DNA from: Pyrinomonadaceae bacterium
GTDB lineage: Bacteria > Acidobacteriota > Blastocatellia > Pyrinomonadales > Pyrinomonadaceae
Length of the DNA stretch: 64,000 bases
Direction of reading: 5' to 3'
NCBI GenBank assembly: GCA_025054715.1
Contig: JANWYH010000011.1
Location: 39,307-103,306 of the forward strand
A program made the position numbers and the translations under genes. Numbering within the stretch: position 1 is the first letter of the stretch; every line of letters begins with the position of its first letter. A model generated the notes under the pieces. That model searched no databases and was not told the DNA's origin. It saw nothing but the letters and a program-made list of their open reading frames with translations. This document shows positions 54,883 through 63,793 of the stretch, piece by piece.

Positions 54883-56352
54883 TTAAGGTGGTTTCCCGTC
54901 TGGATAAACGAAAATGTGAAAACAAGCATTCTGGTTGTATTCAATTAGAGCATCTATCAGTCCTCGTCTTTCCATTTCAGCAAGTTTTTGCATCAGGAAA
55001 TTTTGTTCTTCTGCAGTCATGTGTTTTCTTGCAAGATCAAAAGCGCAACCAGAGGTGTGTGGTGGGAGGCTACCAGCGCCTCGAACCCTAAATGAGTTGG
55101 GATTTGTGCGGTTTAGAGCAATTTGATAATCCATTGAGCGTGTGAGACTAGTGACGCGAAGTGGCCTTCCAAATTTTCGGAAATAAGCATCGGCGATTTC
55201 CTTCAAAATGGGTTTTGCTTTCGGATGAAACATTCTCAACAATCTTATCCGCATTTGTTTTCTATCTCTTGGGTTGTTGAGATCATATCTTTGACCGTCG
55301 AAGTTTTCGGCAAGCCTTTTTAAGACTTCGAATTTAGGTGTTCCAGGTATTATAGGAGCTTCCCCAGTATCGAAGCTGAAACTTGTAAATGGTTCCTCGG
55401 TAGCGCTGCCACCGACATCAAGAAAAAAGCTTTCCGTAGCCATAGGAAGCTCTATAAGTTCTTTATTGAGCTTTTTTTGGGCAAGATCGGCAAAGTCCAT
55501 CGGTTGTTGATAACCAAGTCGTAACATTTGGGCTAGTTTTGCCTTTTGTTTGACGACGCCATCGCCGAAAAGCTCCGGTGGAACTTGTAGGCCTTCGGGA
55601 ATAATTCCTGTAGGACCGTTTCTTGGAGCGAGGGCGATGCTGCGTTGCCTTTGCCAAAATGAAACTGAAACATTAAGCTCAGAAGTTTCGGTTGATATTT
55701 CACTTAAATCCTCGGCTCGAAGTTCTTTTTCTTCTACTTCCCATGAGGCTATTAGATCGTCCAAGTCTTCTGGGTCTTCACCACCTAGGGGATCTATTAC
55801 TCGAACAGGTATTGAAAGACTACTTCCTGTAATAATAGTTGGTGTGCTTTGCCGGTCTTCGTAATGCTTTGCGATTAGGATTGCAATAAACGCCGAGAAA
55901 ATTATGAGAAAAGCGAGCGCTCCAGCAGTTAGGAAAATTATTTGTGGATTTATTGTCTGGGACTTACTTTCCTTAAAGCCGGTTTTTGGGAGAGTTGTAT
56001 TGGGAAGGTTTGGTTTTTGATCGAGATTATTTTCTGCCTCGATGCGGATGAAGGTATTAAAGCCAAGTTTTATTTCATCGTTTTCGGTTATTCTAGTAGG
56101 TTCGAATATCCGTTTGCCATTTACATAGGTTCCATTTGTCGAATTTTCGTCCGTTATCCAGACTTTGCCATCTTCTAGCCATATAGTTGCATGAAGTCTA
56201 GAGATACTAGGATCATCTACTGTGATTCGGGCCGAGGCGGAACGACCAATTGTTAACTCATCTTCAAGATTATAAGATCGACTTTCTCCATCAATAGAGC
56301 TTACTAAAAGCCTCATTTGTTGAGATTTTAGCATAGCTTTTTGTTTTTGCAT
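54883..56352 (-). CDS. FHA-domain membrane protein with M15-like peptidase region
   Basis: A 489-residue protein with three parts. Residues 25-108 form an FHA domain (LTIGRSASARI, SRLHATIWL, NSTNGTYVNG). A single membrane helix follows at about 140-165 (LTAGALAFLIIFSAFIAILI). The periplasmic part ends in a region like M15 D-Ala-D-Ala carboxypeptidases / DUF5715: SLTRSMDYQ, then PHTSGCAFDLA with the H-x6-D zinc pattern, and CFHIFV with a third histidine. The FHA domain would lie in the cytoplasm and the peptidase-like part outside. Activity is untested, and it may be a non-catalytic relative. Confidence 0.82.
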   Translation of the reverse strand: MQKQKAMLKSQQMRLLVSSIDGESRSYNLEDELTIGRSASARITVDDPSISRLHATIWLEDGKVWITDENSTNGTYVNGKRIFEPTRITENDEIKLGFNTFIRIEAENNLDQKPNLPNTTLPKTGFKESKSQTINPQIIFLTAGALAFLIIFSAFIAILIAKHYEDRQSTPTIITGSSLSIPVRVIDPLGGEDPEDLDDLIASWEVEEKELRAEDLSEISTETSELNVSVSFWQRQRSIALAPRNGPTGIIPEGLQVPPELFGDGVVKQKAKLAQMLRLGYQQPMDFADLAQKKLNKELIELPMATESFFLDVGGSATEEPFTSFSFDTGEAPIIPGTPKFEVLKRLAENFDGQRYDLNNPRDRKQMRIRLLRMFHPKAKPILKEIADAYFRKFGRPLRVTSLTRSMDYQIALNRTNPNSFRVRGAGSLPPHTSGCAFDLARKHMTAEEQNFLMQKLAEMERRGLIDALIEYNQNACFHIFVYPDGKPP

Positions 56353-56374
56353 CTTAGTTTTATTGACATGTTTT

Positions 56375-56402
56375 TTGACATTTAAGCCGTCTTAGTTATA
56401 AA
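56375..56402 (+). promoter_or_regulatory. Sigma-70 promoter of the tRNA-Arg/tRNA-His transcript
   Basis: TTGACA at 56375-56380 and TATAAA at 56397-56402 are spaced by 16 bp. They lie 30 bp before the tRNA-Arg gene, and there is no other promoter-like element before the subtilisin gene. Confidence 0.65.
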
Positions 56403-56432
56403 ATCATAATTCGTTTCATAGGTTTTTGAAAT

Positions 56433-56506
56433 GCTCCCGTAGCTCAGCTGGATAGAGCAACAGCCTTCTAAGCTGTGGGTCGCACGTTCGAGTCGTGCCG
56501 GGAGCA
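56433..56506 (+). tRNA. tRNA-Arg (TCT)
   Basis: A full cloverleaf: acceptor GCTCCCG / CGGGAGC, D-arm AGCTCAGCTGGATAGAGC, anticodon loop CTTCTAA with TCT at 56467-56469, T-arm with GTTCGAGTC, discriminator A at 56506. CCA is not encoded (ATC follows). Confidence 0.95.
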
Positions 56507-56514
56507 ATCTCAAT

Positions 56515-56589
56515 GGCGGCTATAGCTCAGATGGTTAGAGCGCAAGATTGTGGCTCTTGAGGTCGTCGGTTCGAGTCCGACTAGCCGCC
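56515..56589 (+). tRNA. tRNA-His (GTG)
   Basis: A full cloverleaf with the His-specific extra G(-1) at 56515 paired with the discriminator C at 56589, an acceptor stem GCGGCTA / TAGCCGC, the anticodon GTG at 56550-56552 and a GGTTCGAGTCC T-arm. The next three bases (56590-56592) are CCA, so the 3' end is encoded, unlike the neighbouring tRNA-Arg. Confidence 0.95.
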
Positions 56590-56604
56590 CCACCCCATAA
56601 AAAA

Positions 56605-58119
56605 ATGAAGGCAACCTTTCTAATCATCATATTGTTTTCTGTTTCTTTTGCTGAACAAAAAGCGTTTGTTGAAGACGAGATACTTGTGAAGGTAAAGCCT
56701 GACAGCAATTTTGTCTCATTGGTAGAGAGCTTCGGAGACGAACTTTTAGAAGTTCTAGGCGATTTGAATTGGGTTAGAGTGAGATTGAGGGAAGGTTTGT
56801 CTGTTGATGAAGCAATAAAAATTTATAAAAATCATCCTGAGATAGAGTCGTCGCAGCCAAATTTTTATTATCGTTTGCAGGCTATACCAAACGATCCGAG
56901 TTTTACAAGTCTATGGGGGCTTACTAGAATATCAGCACCTTCCGCATGGGACTTGACTACGGGGAGCAGCAGCGTTGTTGTCGCCGTTATTGACACTGGC
57001 ATTCGTTATACGCATGAAGACTTGTCAAGTAATATGTGGAGAAACACTGCAGAAATTCCGAATAACGGCATAGATGATGATGGAAATGGATTTATAGATG
57101 ATTATTACGGTTACGATTTTCGTTATAACGATCCTGATCCGATGGACGAAAACGGTCATGGCACACACGTAGCCGGAACAATCGGGGCTGTTGGTAATAA
57201 TTCGCTAGGTGTTGTTGGAGTCAACTGGACAGTAAAACTGATGGCAATAAAAATCTACAGTGCAACGGCAAACGATACAACTTCAGCAATGCTTATAAAC
57301 GCTTATAACTACGTCAGAATGATGCGAAACCGCGGCGTTAACATTCGAGTAACGAATAATTCCTATGCTGATTGTCCAGAAGCTTGTGGTTATGATCAGG
57401 CAACTAAAGATGCTCTTGATGCTTTGGGAAATTCTGGTGTTTTGAATGTTTTCGCAGCGGGCAATAACGGACGAGACATTGATGTTTTGCCTATATATCC
57501 TGCAAGCTACGACTCTCCTCACATTTTAACTGTTGCATCTTCTACGTCTAGCGATGCCCGTTCTAGCTTTTCAAATTATGGTGTGAGAAGTGTTGACTTA
57601 GCAGCTCCTGGTTCGGGTATTCTGAGCACTTATCGAAATTCGGATTCTAGCTATGCTACATTAAGCGGGACGTCTATGGCAACACCTCATGTGGCTGGAG
57701 CAGCAGCACTTCTTTCAGGCTATAATCCCAGTCTTTCTGTGGCTTCGCTTAAAGCTACTCTGATGAACACGGTGGATTTGCTATCTGCTTGGAACGGGCT
57801 TGTAAAATCAGGTGGAAGGCTAAACGTTGATAGAGCCTTAAGAAATCAAACGATTTGCAACTTTACTCTTTCAACGGACACGCTCGATGTTCCAACGAAG
57901 GGTGGATTGTTTACTGTGTCTGTAAGTGCCCCTCAGAATTGTGATTACGAAGCAAAGAGTAATGCTAGGTGGGTTAGCATCCTCGGCGAAAAAGTATTCA
58001 GCGGAAATGGCACCGTTGCGTTTTATGTGAGAGTAAATAACACTGTATCCAGAACGGCAACAATCAGTATAGCTGATAAAACTCTAACTATAAGGCAGAG
58101 AAGAAATCTGAAGAATTAA
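56605..58119 (+). CDS. Subtilisin-family (S8) serine protease with BACON-like domain
   Basis: A secreted protease of about 504 residues. From ATG 56605 it begins with a signal peptide (ATFLIIILFSVSFAEQ) and a fervidolysin-like prodomain (EDEILVKVKPDSNFVSLVE). The catalytic triad is intact: Asp in VAVIDTGIRYTHEDLS, His in NGHGTHVAGTIGA, Ser in LSGTSMATPHVAGAAALL. A C-terminal domain of about 80 residues (CNFTLSTDTLDVPTKGG to TISIADKTLTIRQ) looks like BACON. The frame is open back through the tRNA-His, but codons before 56605 are tRNA sequence. The start is 12 bases after the tRNA CCA, with no Shine-Dalgarno. Confidence 0.93.
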   Translation: MKATFLIIILFSVSFAEQKAFVEDEILVKVKPDSNFVSLVESFGDELLEVLGDLNWVRVRLREGLSVDEAIKIYKNHPEIESSQPNFYYRLQAIPNDPSFTSLWGLTRISAPSAWDLTTGSSSVVVAVIDTGIRYTHEDLSSNMWRNTAEIPNNGIDDDGNGFIDDYYGYDFRYNDPDPMDENGHGTHVAGTIGAVGNNSLGVVGVNWTVKLMAIKIYSATANDTTSAMLINAYNYVRMMRNRGVNIRVTNNSYADCPEACGYDQATKDALDALGNSGVLNVFAAGNNGRDIDVLPIYPASYDSPHILTVASSTSSDARSSFSNYGVRSVDLAAPGSGILSTYRNSDSSYATLSGTSMATPHVAGAAALLSGYNPSLSVASLKATLMNTVDLLSAWNGLVKSGGRLNVDRALRNQTICNFTLSTDTLDVPTKGGLFTVSVSAPQNCDYEAKSNARWVSILGEKVFSGNGTVAFYVRVNNTVSRTATISIADKTLTIRQRRNLKN

Positions 58120-58229
58120 ACTTTTTGTTGGCTTGCATCTAAAAAGTTTGAAATTTGCTCCGTAATTTTGTAATCTTACTATTGTCTTTTAGGTTGGGGA
58201 AGATTATTGAAGAAGAGGAAGTTTTTGAT

Positions 58230-59180
58230 ATGAAAAATAGTCTCGTTTTATTGATCTTCGTTCTTGCTACGAGCTTGGCTTTTTCGCAGCAAAATCCGCA
58301 TAGAAGATATCTCGATTTTGACAATGATGGAAAATCCGACTTTAGTGTTTTCCGTCCTAGTAATAACACATGGTATATCTTAAACAGCGGAAGTGGTGGG
58401 TTCGTAGCTCAACCATTTGGTTCTTCGAGCACGGATTATATGACACCTGGAGATTATGACGGTGATTCGAAAGCCGACATATCTGTTTGGAGAGATACGG
58501 ACGGTTTTTGGTATAGGATAAATAGCTCGAATAATACTTTTTCAGCAACACAATTTGGGGCAACGGGTGATGAGCCTGTGGCTAGAGACTACGATGGCGA
58601 CGGAAAAACCGATCTTGCTGTTGTGCGTCGCACGGGTGGCAACATGATCTGGTATGTGCTTAGAAGCTCTAATAACAGTTTGGTTGCAACTCAATTTGGG
58701 CTTGCTACTGATTACACTGCTCCAGGAGATTACGATGGTGACGGAAAATTTGATTTCGCAGTTCAAAGACCAGGCTCAACTTCAACAAGTGCTGCAACCT
58801 TTTTCATACTAAAAAGTAGTGATGGCAATCTTCAAAGTGTTACTTTCGGTTTGAGTAATGATTTAGTTGTTCCGGGAGACTATGACGGTGACGGAAAAAC
58901 CGATATTGCCGTTGCGCGCGAGGGTTCTACTTCAAATTCCAACATCTTCTGGTATATTCTACGTAGCTCAAACGGGACCTTGCTTTCATATTCTTTCGGC
59001 ATAACAGGAACTGATTTGACCGCGCAAGGTGATTACGACGGAGATGGAAAGACGGACGTTGCTGTTTGGCGTGATACAAACGGGACTTTTTATGTTTTGA
59101 GAAGCTCGAACGGTAGTTTAATGATCCAGCCATGGGGTACTGCAAACGATTTCCCGATACCAAGTTTTGATACTCATTAA
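58230..59180 (+). CDS. Secreted FG-GAP / VCBS-repeat protein
   Basis: An exported protein of about 316 residues with a signal peptide (NSLVLLIFVLATSLAFSQ) and six repeats of about 46 residues. Each holds a calcium-loop motif D-x-D-x-D-G-K-x-D followed by A/S-V (for example DYDGDGKTDIAVAR) and a WYILRSSNG-type strand, as in FG-GAP/VCBS propellers. This exact repeat type is very common in Acidobacteriota. ATG 58230 is the start, with AAGAGGAAG upstream. Six loops in a row suggest a calcium-bound propeller; the role is unknown. A terminator follows at 59208. Confidence 0.88.
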   Translation: MKNSLVLLIFVLATSLAFSQQNPHRRYLDFDNDGKSDFSVFRPSNNTWYILNSGSGGFVAQPFGSSSTDYMTPGDYDGDSKADISVWRDTDGFWYRINSSNNTFSATQFGATGDEPVARDYDGDGKTDLAVVRRTGGNMIWYVLRSSNNSLVATQFGLATDYTAPGDYDGDGKFDFAVQRPGSTSTSAATFFILKSSDGNLQSVTFGLSNDLVVPGDYDGDGKTDIAVAREGSTSNSNIFWYILRSSNGTLLSYSFGITGTDLTAQGDYDGDGKTDVAVWRDTNGTFYVLRSSNGSLMIQPWGTANDFPIPSFDTH

Positions 59181-59207
59181 TTGAGCTGCTTGATGTAATT
59201 TTGTAAG

Positions 59208-59241
59208 AGGGTTGGAGCATGGATTAGCTTCCAACCCTTTT
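59208..59241 (+). terminator. Rho-independent terminator after the FG-GAP gene
   Basis: AGGGTTGGA (59208-59216) pairs with TCCAACCCT (59230-59238) and the stem extends inward with AGC/GCT around one bulge; TTTT follows. It ends just before the ATG of the heptose kinase at 59251. Confidence 0.85.
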
Positions 59242-59250
59242 CTTTCAGAA

Positions 59251-60246
59251 ATGAATAAGCTAATAAGAGCAGTCGAAGAGAAGTTTCCAGAAAGAAGGAT
59301 AGTCGTCATAGGTGATTTAGTTGCCGATCAATTTCTTCATGGCACTATTGATAGGGTTTCGCGTGAAGCGCCAGTTTTCATCTTAAAACACGAGAAAACG
59401 ATCACTTTGCCGGGAGGAGCAGGAAATGCTGCGGTTAATGCCGCAAGTCTTGGAGCTAAAGTTTTCTTGATCGGTTTGGTTGGTGATGACATAAATGGAA
59501 AAAAGTTAGTCGAAAGTTTGAAAGATTCAAAAGTAGATTGCACGGGTGTTTTAGCTTCTTCTAAGCATGAAACCGTGACTAAAGTCCGAGTCCTTGCAAG
59601 CCGACAACATGCTACTAGACAGCAGGTTATAAGAATTGATTACGTAGATAGCAAAAAACCTGATGAGGAAGTTCAAAAGTTACTTTTAGGAAACTTTTTC
59701 AAAGTAGCTGAACAAACCGAGATTATAATTATTTCCGACTACGGATATGGCGTAGCTTCTGGAGAATTTCTAAAAGAGGTAATGCGGTTTGCGAAGAAAA
59801 GGGAAATTCCTATTTTAGTAGATTCTCGTTACAGATTAGGAGAGTTTATGGGTGTGACTTCGGCTACGCCCAATCAGGAAGAGATCGAAAATTTGATAGG
59901 AAAGAGTATAGAAAGCGAAGAAGAATTTATAAGCGAATGCTTAAGGTTACGTCGTAGTCTTAATCTTGATGCTCTTTTAGTTACACGTGGTAGCAAAGGA
60001 ATGACTTTGTTCGAAAACGGCAAGGCCACTCATCTTGAGGCTATAGGTTCTAAGGAGCCTGTTGATGTGACAGGGGCAGGAGATACAGTAATAGCTACTT
60101 ACTCTCTGGCTTTGGCTTCTGGATTAAGTTTTCTTGAAGCAGCCATTATAGCAAATCATGCCGGAGGTATTGTGGTAATGAAGAAAGGAACGGCTCGTGT
60201 TGAGCCCGAAGAGCTTATAGAATCTCTTAGACAAAATGAGAAATAG
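59251..60246 (+). CDS. D-glycero-D-manno-heptose-7-phosphate kinase (RfaE1-like)
   Basis: A PfkB-family kinase of about 331 residues that matches the N-terminal half of HldE/Rfa[21 protein letters not shown], then SREAPVF and [18 protein letters not shown], with the catalytic loop [20 protein letters not shown]. It phosphorylates heptose 7-phosphate at C1 for ADP-heptose, used in LPS cores. ATG 59251 is preferred because an earlier GTG-type frame at 59212 falls inside a terminator. It overlaps the cytidylyltransferase-like gene by 11 bp, so the two halves of HldE are separate here. Confidence 0.9.
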   Translation: MNKLIRAVEEKFPERRIVVIGDLVADQFLHGTIDRVSREAPVFILKHEKTITLPGGAGNAAVNAASLGAKVFLIGLVGDDINGKKLVESLKDSKVDCTGVLASSKHETVTKVRVLASRQHATRQQVIRIDYVDSKKPDEEVQKLLLGNFFKVAEQTEIIIISDYGYGVASGEFLKEVMRFAKKREIPILVDSRYRLGEFMGVTSATPNQEEIENLIGKSIESEEEFISECLRLRRSLNLDALLVTRGSKGMTLFENGKATHLEAIGSKEPVDVTGAGDTVIATYSLALASGLSFLEAAIIANHAGGIVVMKKGTARVEPEELIESLRQNEK

Positions 60247-60742
60247 ATCAACGGAAAAGCTTGCACCAATTCTAGGTCGTGAGGAACTCATCAAAGAAGT
60301 TGAGTGTTGCAGAAACGGTGGGGCTACTATAGTCCTAGCAAACGGTTGTTTCGATCTTTTTCATGTTGGCCATGTGCGTTATCTAGCCGGTGCGAAGGCG
60401 CTGGGCGATGTTTTAGTTGTCGGAGTTAATTCCGATGAGCAGGTTAGAAAATTAAAAGGTAAAAACAGACCGCTAATGCCTGAGTTTGAAAGAGCTGAAA
60501 TAATCGCCTCGATAAGATTTGTTGATTATGTAACGATTTTTCCTGAACCTACGGTGGAAGAACTTATCAAAGCCATAAGGCCTGATTTCCACGCAAAGGG
60601 AACTGACTACACCGCTGAAACTGTGCCTGAGCGAGAGATAGTTCGACGGTATGGTGGACAGGTTGCAATAGTAGGCGATCCAAAGGATCATTCTTCATCG
60701 GAAATGATAAAATTACTTCTTGATGAGCAATGTAAAGACTAA
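60236..60742 (+). CDS. ADP-heptose synthase nucleotidyltransferase (RfaE2-like)
   Basis: A 168-residue nucleotidyltransferase of the HIGH/cytidylyltransferase-like fold, matching the C-terminal half of HldE. Its motifs are [17 protein letters not shown] and, late, [12 protein letters not shown], the equivalent of the ISTTxL-type motif region. It forms ADP-heptose from heptose 1-phosphate and ATP. It starts inside the kinase gene by 11 bp and is followed without a gap by a hypothetical gene. Confidence 0.9.
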   Translation: MRNRSTEKLAPILGREELIKEVECCRNGGATIVLANGCFDLFHVGHVRYLAGAKALGDVLVVGVNSDEQVRKLKGKNRPLMPEFERAEIIASIRFVDYVTIFPEPTVEELIKAIRPDFHAKGTDYTAETVPEREIVRRYGGQVAIVGDPKDHSSSEMIKLLLDEQCKD

Positions 60743-61283
60743 AAAAGATGTAATTTTAGAGGTTTGGCGTAAAAGTGGCAGAAAAGTCGTCGGCGCAAAA
60801 GAAATCATTAAAATAGAAGAAGAACTGAGGAAAAGCTTTGGCGAAGGAGCTGTTGATATGCCAATGCGCATAGCTAGAGTTCTGGCGGATGCAGGAGCAA
60901 ACTTGAACTATCCGGAAATAATGAATCTTGATTTTCGTCGTCGCTCTGAATCTAAGTATGAACCGATGTTTCGTAACATTCTAAAATTTGAGACTTTCGG
61001 ACAAGCTTTGAGCTCTATAAGGCGTATCGAGGCATTAAGGAAGAATTTTCTGGCTCAGGGTGATAAAAAGGGTTTGAGTTTGATAAAAGAAACTATTTTG
61101 CGTGGCATAGAAAGGGCGAATATGATAGCCAAAAACAAAAAAGTAAATCCGAAAAAGCGAGCTGAAAAAGCTGAGATCGCACAGTGGTTTAGAATTTATC
61201 TTCAAGCGCCTAAAATTTTTGAAAACTGGATTGAGCTTAGACTTTTATCTGAAGATTTTAAGAAGAAATTTCCAGAAGGATGA
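60723..61283 (+). CDS. Hypothetical protein
   Basis: An all-helical, basic protein of about 186 residues with no recognised domain. It starts at ATG 60723, overlapping the RfaE2-like gene by 20 bp, and its stop (TGA) abuts the rsmE start. The middle has a conserved-looking [20 protein letters not shown] segment and a lysine-rich [12 protein letters not shown] stretch, so nucleic-acid binding is possible. Its position between the LPS genes and rsmE does not settle a role. Confidence 0.75.
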   Translation: MSNVKTKKDVILEVWRKSGRKVVGAKEIIKIEEELRKSFGEGAVDMPMRIARVLADAGANLNYPEIMNLDFRRRSESKYEPMFRNILKFETFGQALSSIRRIEALRKNFLAQGDKKGLSLIKETILRGIERANMIAKNKKVNPKKRAEKAEIAQWFRIYLQAPKIFENWIELRLLSEDFKKKFPEG

Positions 61284-61994
61284 ATGCATAGGTTCTACGC
61301 TCCACCGCAAAGTTTCGTGTCGAAAAAGATTTTTCTTGAAGAGGAAGAGACAAAACACTTACGTAGTGTTCTAAGGCTTTGCAAGGGAAGTATTGTAAGA
61401 GTTTTTGATGGTAAAGGCAGAGAATTCTTATGTAGAATAGAAAAAATAGATAGAAAATACTCAGAAGCGTTAATTCTTCAAGAGTGTGAGCCGAAATCTC
61501 CAGAGTCAAGTTTTGATCTGCATCTTGCCGTTAGTTTGATCAAAGGTGAGAAGTTCGACGTAGTCATCCAAAAGGCTGTTGAGCTCGGAGTGAAAAGCTT
61601 AACACCACTGATCACCAAAAGAAGTGAAGTTAAACCAAGTGAAAGGAGACAAAAAAGGTGGCAGAACATAGTCATTCAAGCAAGTAAGCAATCCGGTAGA
61701 GCTAAGCTTATGGAAATACATGCTGTCTCAAGTTTCAGAGATTTTATTGAAAAATCCAGTTCAAAACTTATTCTTTTTTCTGAGCGTGATGGGAAGAGCT
61801 TTTCGGAGGTACCTTATTTTAGCGAATTAACCGCAATTATTGGTCCGGAAGGTGGCTGGGATGATGAGGAGTTAAGACTTGCTCGAAACAAAGGAGTGTT
61901 AGTAGTAAGCTTAGGTGGAAGAACTCTTCGAGCAGAGACGGCTTCTATCGTTGCGGCAACAATATTGCAGCACAGATTCGGAGATTTGCGTTAA
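61284..61994 (+). CDS. rsmE: 16S rRNA (uracil-1498-N3)-methyltransferase RsmE
   Basis: A 236-residue SPOUT methyltransferase that methylates U1498 of 16S rRNA. The PUA-like N-terminus (MHRFYAPP, EEEETKHLRSVLRL) and the knotted SAM-binding C-terminus (IGPEGGWDDEELRLA, SLGGRTLRAETASIVA) are intact. The QKAVELGVKSLTPLITKRS segment is the family signature. It starts immediately after the previous stop. Confidence 0.95.
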   Translation: MHRFYAPPQSFVSKKIFLEEEETKHLRSVLRLCKGSIVRVFDGKGREFLCRIEKIDRKYSEALILQECEPKSPESSFDLHLAVSLIKGEKFDVVIQKAVELGVKSLTPLITKRSEVKPSERRQKRWQNIVIQASKQSGRAKLMEIHAVSSFRDFIEKSSSKLILFSERDGKSFSEVPYFSELTAIIGPEGGWDDEELRLARNKGVLVVSLGGRTLRAETASIVAATILQHRFGDLR

Positions 61995-62163
61995 ATGAGT
62001 AACCTTCCGCTGATACGGAGATGTTCGTCTGTAGTTTTTGCTGATTCATTAGATTTTCGGTTTCCAAAAATTCTGCCTCGCTTATCTTTTTTGTTTAAGG
62101 TTTGGCATTGAGTATTAGTTAAGTCAAGATTCTGAAATAGTTGCGAAAAGGCTTTTTGGATAT

Positions 62164-62685
62164 TTACTTTTTGTATTGATCAATCAAAGCAACGTAATTT
62201 TGCCAGAACTTTTGTATGTCTTTTATTTCTTCTTCGGTAAGCTCTCTTCTTACTTTTGCAGGTGCTCCGAGGACGAAAGATCGAGGTGGAATTTGTGTGT
62301 TTGGTGTGACGAGGCTTCCTGCCGCTATCAAGGAGTAAGCTCCGATTCTTGCTCCGTCGAGGATTATTGCTCCGATTCCTATTAGTGAGCCGCGTTCTAT
62401 GTAGCATCCATGAATTGTTGCGCTATGTCCGACCGTAACTTCATCCTCGATGATAGTTGAGAAACGTTCGTCGCGTGAAACGTGAATTACCGTGCCATCC
62501 TGAATGTTTGTTCTTGCTCCTATGCGGATGAAGTTTACATCACCACGGATTACCGTGTTATACCAGATGCTTGCTTGTTCGCCTATCTCAACATCACCTA
62601 TAATTACCGCATTTTCTGCTATGAATGCTGTTTTCGAAATTCGAGGGGTTATGTTGCGGAAAGGTTTAATTATCATAGTTTTCAA
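62164..62685 (-). CDS. Gamma-carbonic-anhydrase family hexapeptide-repeat protein
   Basis: A 173-residue left-handed beta-helix protein of the YrdA/CaiE/Cam type. Hexapeptide repeats run from AFIAENAVIIGDVEIGE onward. Candidate zinc-binding histidines are in GTVIHVS, VGHSATIHGC, positions matching those of Cam and CamH. Such proteins may be carbonic anhydrases or acyl-group scaffolds; not all are active. It is alone, convergent with rsmE. Confidence 0.88.
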   Translation of the reverse strand: MKTMIIKPFRNITPRISKTAFIAENAVIIGDVEIGEQASIWYNTVIRGDVNFIRIGARTNIQDGTVIHVSRDERFSTIIEDEVTVGHSATIHGCYIERGSLIGIGAIILDGARIGAYSLIAAGSLVTPNTQIPPRSFVLGAPAKVRRELTEEEIKDIQKFWQNYVALIDQYKK

Positions 62686-62770
62686 ATTTACCAGAGTAGA
62701 ACTTAATTTAGAAAAACTGGAAGTGGAATTTTGTATTTACTAAGAGTTCGTGGCAAACTCATTTCTTGTT

Positions 62771-63364
62771 ATGAGAAAACCTAGAATTTTAGCTGTCGCC
62801 GGTAGTCTTCGTCGTGAATCTTACAACAAACGAGTTCTTAATGTAGCAATAGAGGGAGCCGTCAAAGCGGGGGCAGACGTTACCTTGCTTGACCTGAACG
62901 ATTATCCTCTTCCGCTTTACAGCGCTGATCTAGTTGCGGAAAGCGGTTTTCCAGAGAATGCAACTCGGCTTCAACAGATTTTGCTTGAGCATGACGGTCT
63001 CTTAATAGCCTCGCCTGAATATAATGGTTCTCTTCCGGCAGCACTCAAAAATACGATAGACTGGACTTCACGAGCAAATGGCGAATTAAAAACAGGTGCT
63101 TGCTACAAGGGCAAATGGGCTGGCATTATGACGGCTTCTCCAGGAAGTTTTGGTGGTATTCGCTGTCTCGCGCATTTAAGAGATGTGCTTTCTATACTGC
63201 TAGTTCACGTTTTGCCCTTGGAAATAGCTGTTGCAAAGGTTGATACGATTTTTGAAGGGACGCAGATAAAAGATGAAAACATGCGTTATCTTCTTGAGAT
63301 GCTAGGGGAAACCCTTGCCAAGACCTTAAAAAAACACGTTGCAGAAGAGGCAAGTCATGCTTGA
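62771..63364 (+). CDS. NADPH-dependent FMN reductase
   Basis: A 197-residue flavodoxin-fold reductase. ATG 62771 starts RKPRILAVAGSLRRESYNKR, the FMN phosphate-binding loop of the family, and SPEYNGSLPAALKNTIDW is the second hallmark. A GTG at 62750 would add seven residues. Members reduce flavins, quinones, chromate or azo dyes. Its stop lies three bases from that of the convergent ferredoxin gene. Confidence 0.92.
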   Translation: MRKPRILAVAGSLRRESYNKRVLNVAIEGAVKAGADVTLLDLNDYPLPLYSADLVAESGFPENATRLQQILLEHDGLLIASPEYNGSLPAALKNTIDWTSRANGELKTGACYKGKWAGIMTASPGSFGGIRCLAHLRDVLSILLVHVLPLEIAVAKVDTIFEGTQIKDENMRYLLEMLGETLAKTLKKHVAEEASHA

Positions 63365-63367
63365 TTT

Positions 63368-63664
63368 TTACTCTGGTTGTCCCTTGCAATTTGGACCAAA
63401 AAGAGCCGGCTGCTTTGTTGAGATTATCGGGTAATTTACAGCCTCCTTATTTTTTTCAATCCATTCTATGTATTCTTCAGGAATAGACATGTCCGAATAA
63501 ATAGCTTCTACAGGGCATTCTGGAAGACAAGCATCGCAGTCTATGCAAGTATCTGGGTTAATGTAGAGCCTGTCTGGCAGTTCGTGAAAAGCTTCTACAG
63601 GACAAACTGCGGCGCAATCTGTGTATTTACAATCAACACAAGGTTCAGTTACGATATATGCCAT
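63368..63664 (-). CDS. Ferredoxin, FdxA-type 7Fe-8S
   Basis: A 98-residue ferredoxin. The first cluster region is CVDCKYTDCAAVCPVEAF, with the spacing of FdxA-type proteins that bind one 3Fe-4S and one 4Fe-4S. The second is CIDCDACLPECPVEAI, giving a 4Fe-4S motif. The C-terminal tail (EEYIEWIEKNKE) is normal. It has its own good promoter. Redox partner unknown; the convergent FMN reductase is not cotranscribed. Confidence 0.93.
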   Translation of the reverse strand: MAYIVTEPCVDCKYTDCAAVCPVEAFHELPDRLYINPDTCIDCDACLPECPVEAIYSDMSIPEEYIEWIEKNKEAVNYPIISTKQPALFGPNCKGQPE

Positions 63665-63717
63665 CCTTTTCTAAATTCTCCTTTTCGAGAAAGCAATTTT
63701 CCAGGTATCAAATTAAC

Positions 63718-63745
63718 ATTATACTTGCCAAGGGCATATAGACAA
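63718..63745 (-). promoter_or_regulatory. Candidate sigma-70 promoter of the ferredoxin gene
   Basis: On the minus strand TTGTCT (63745-63740) and a perfect TATAAT (63723-63718) are 16 bp apart, 54 bp before the ferredoxin start. Confidence 0.55.
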
Positions 63746-63793
63746 GTGTTAGAATGCTTCATTAACAAAAATTAAGTCAGGGTAAGAGTGAAG

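Noticed and set aside
56548..56604. An upstream start for the subtilisin inside tRNA-His
   Set aside because: The added codons are tRNA sequence; the signal peptide begins at 56605.
58117..58149. AT-rich inverted repeat AAACTTTTT / AAAAAGTTT after the subtilisin gene
   Set aside because: The stem has almost no GC pairs and the loop is 14 bases, so it is a weak terminator candidate at best.
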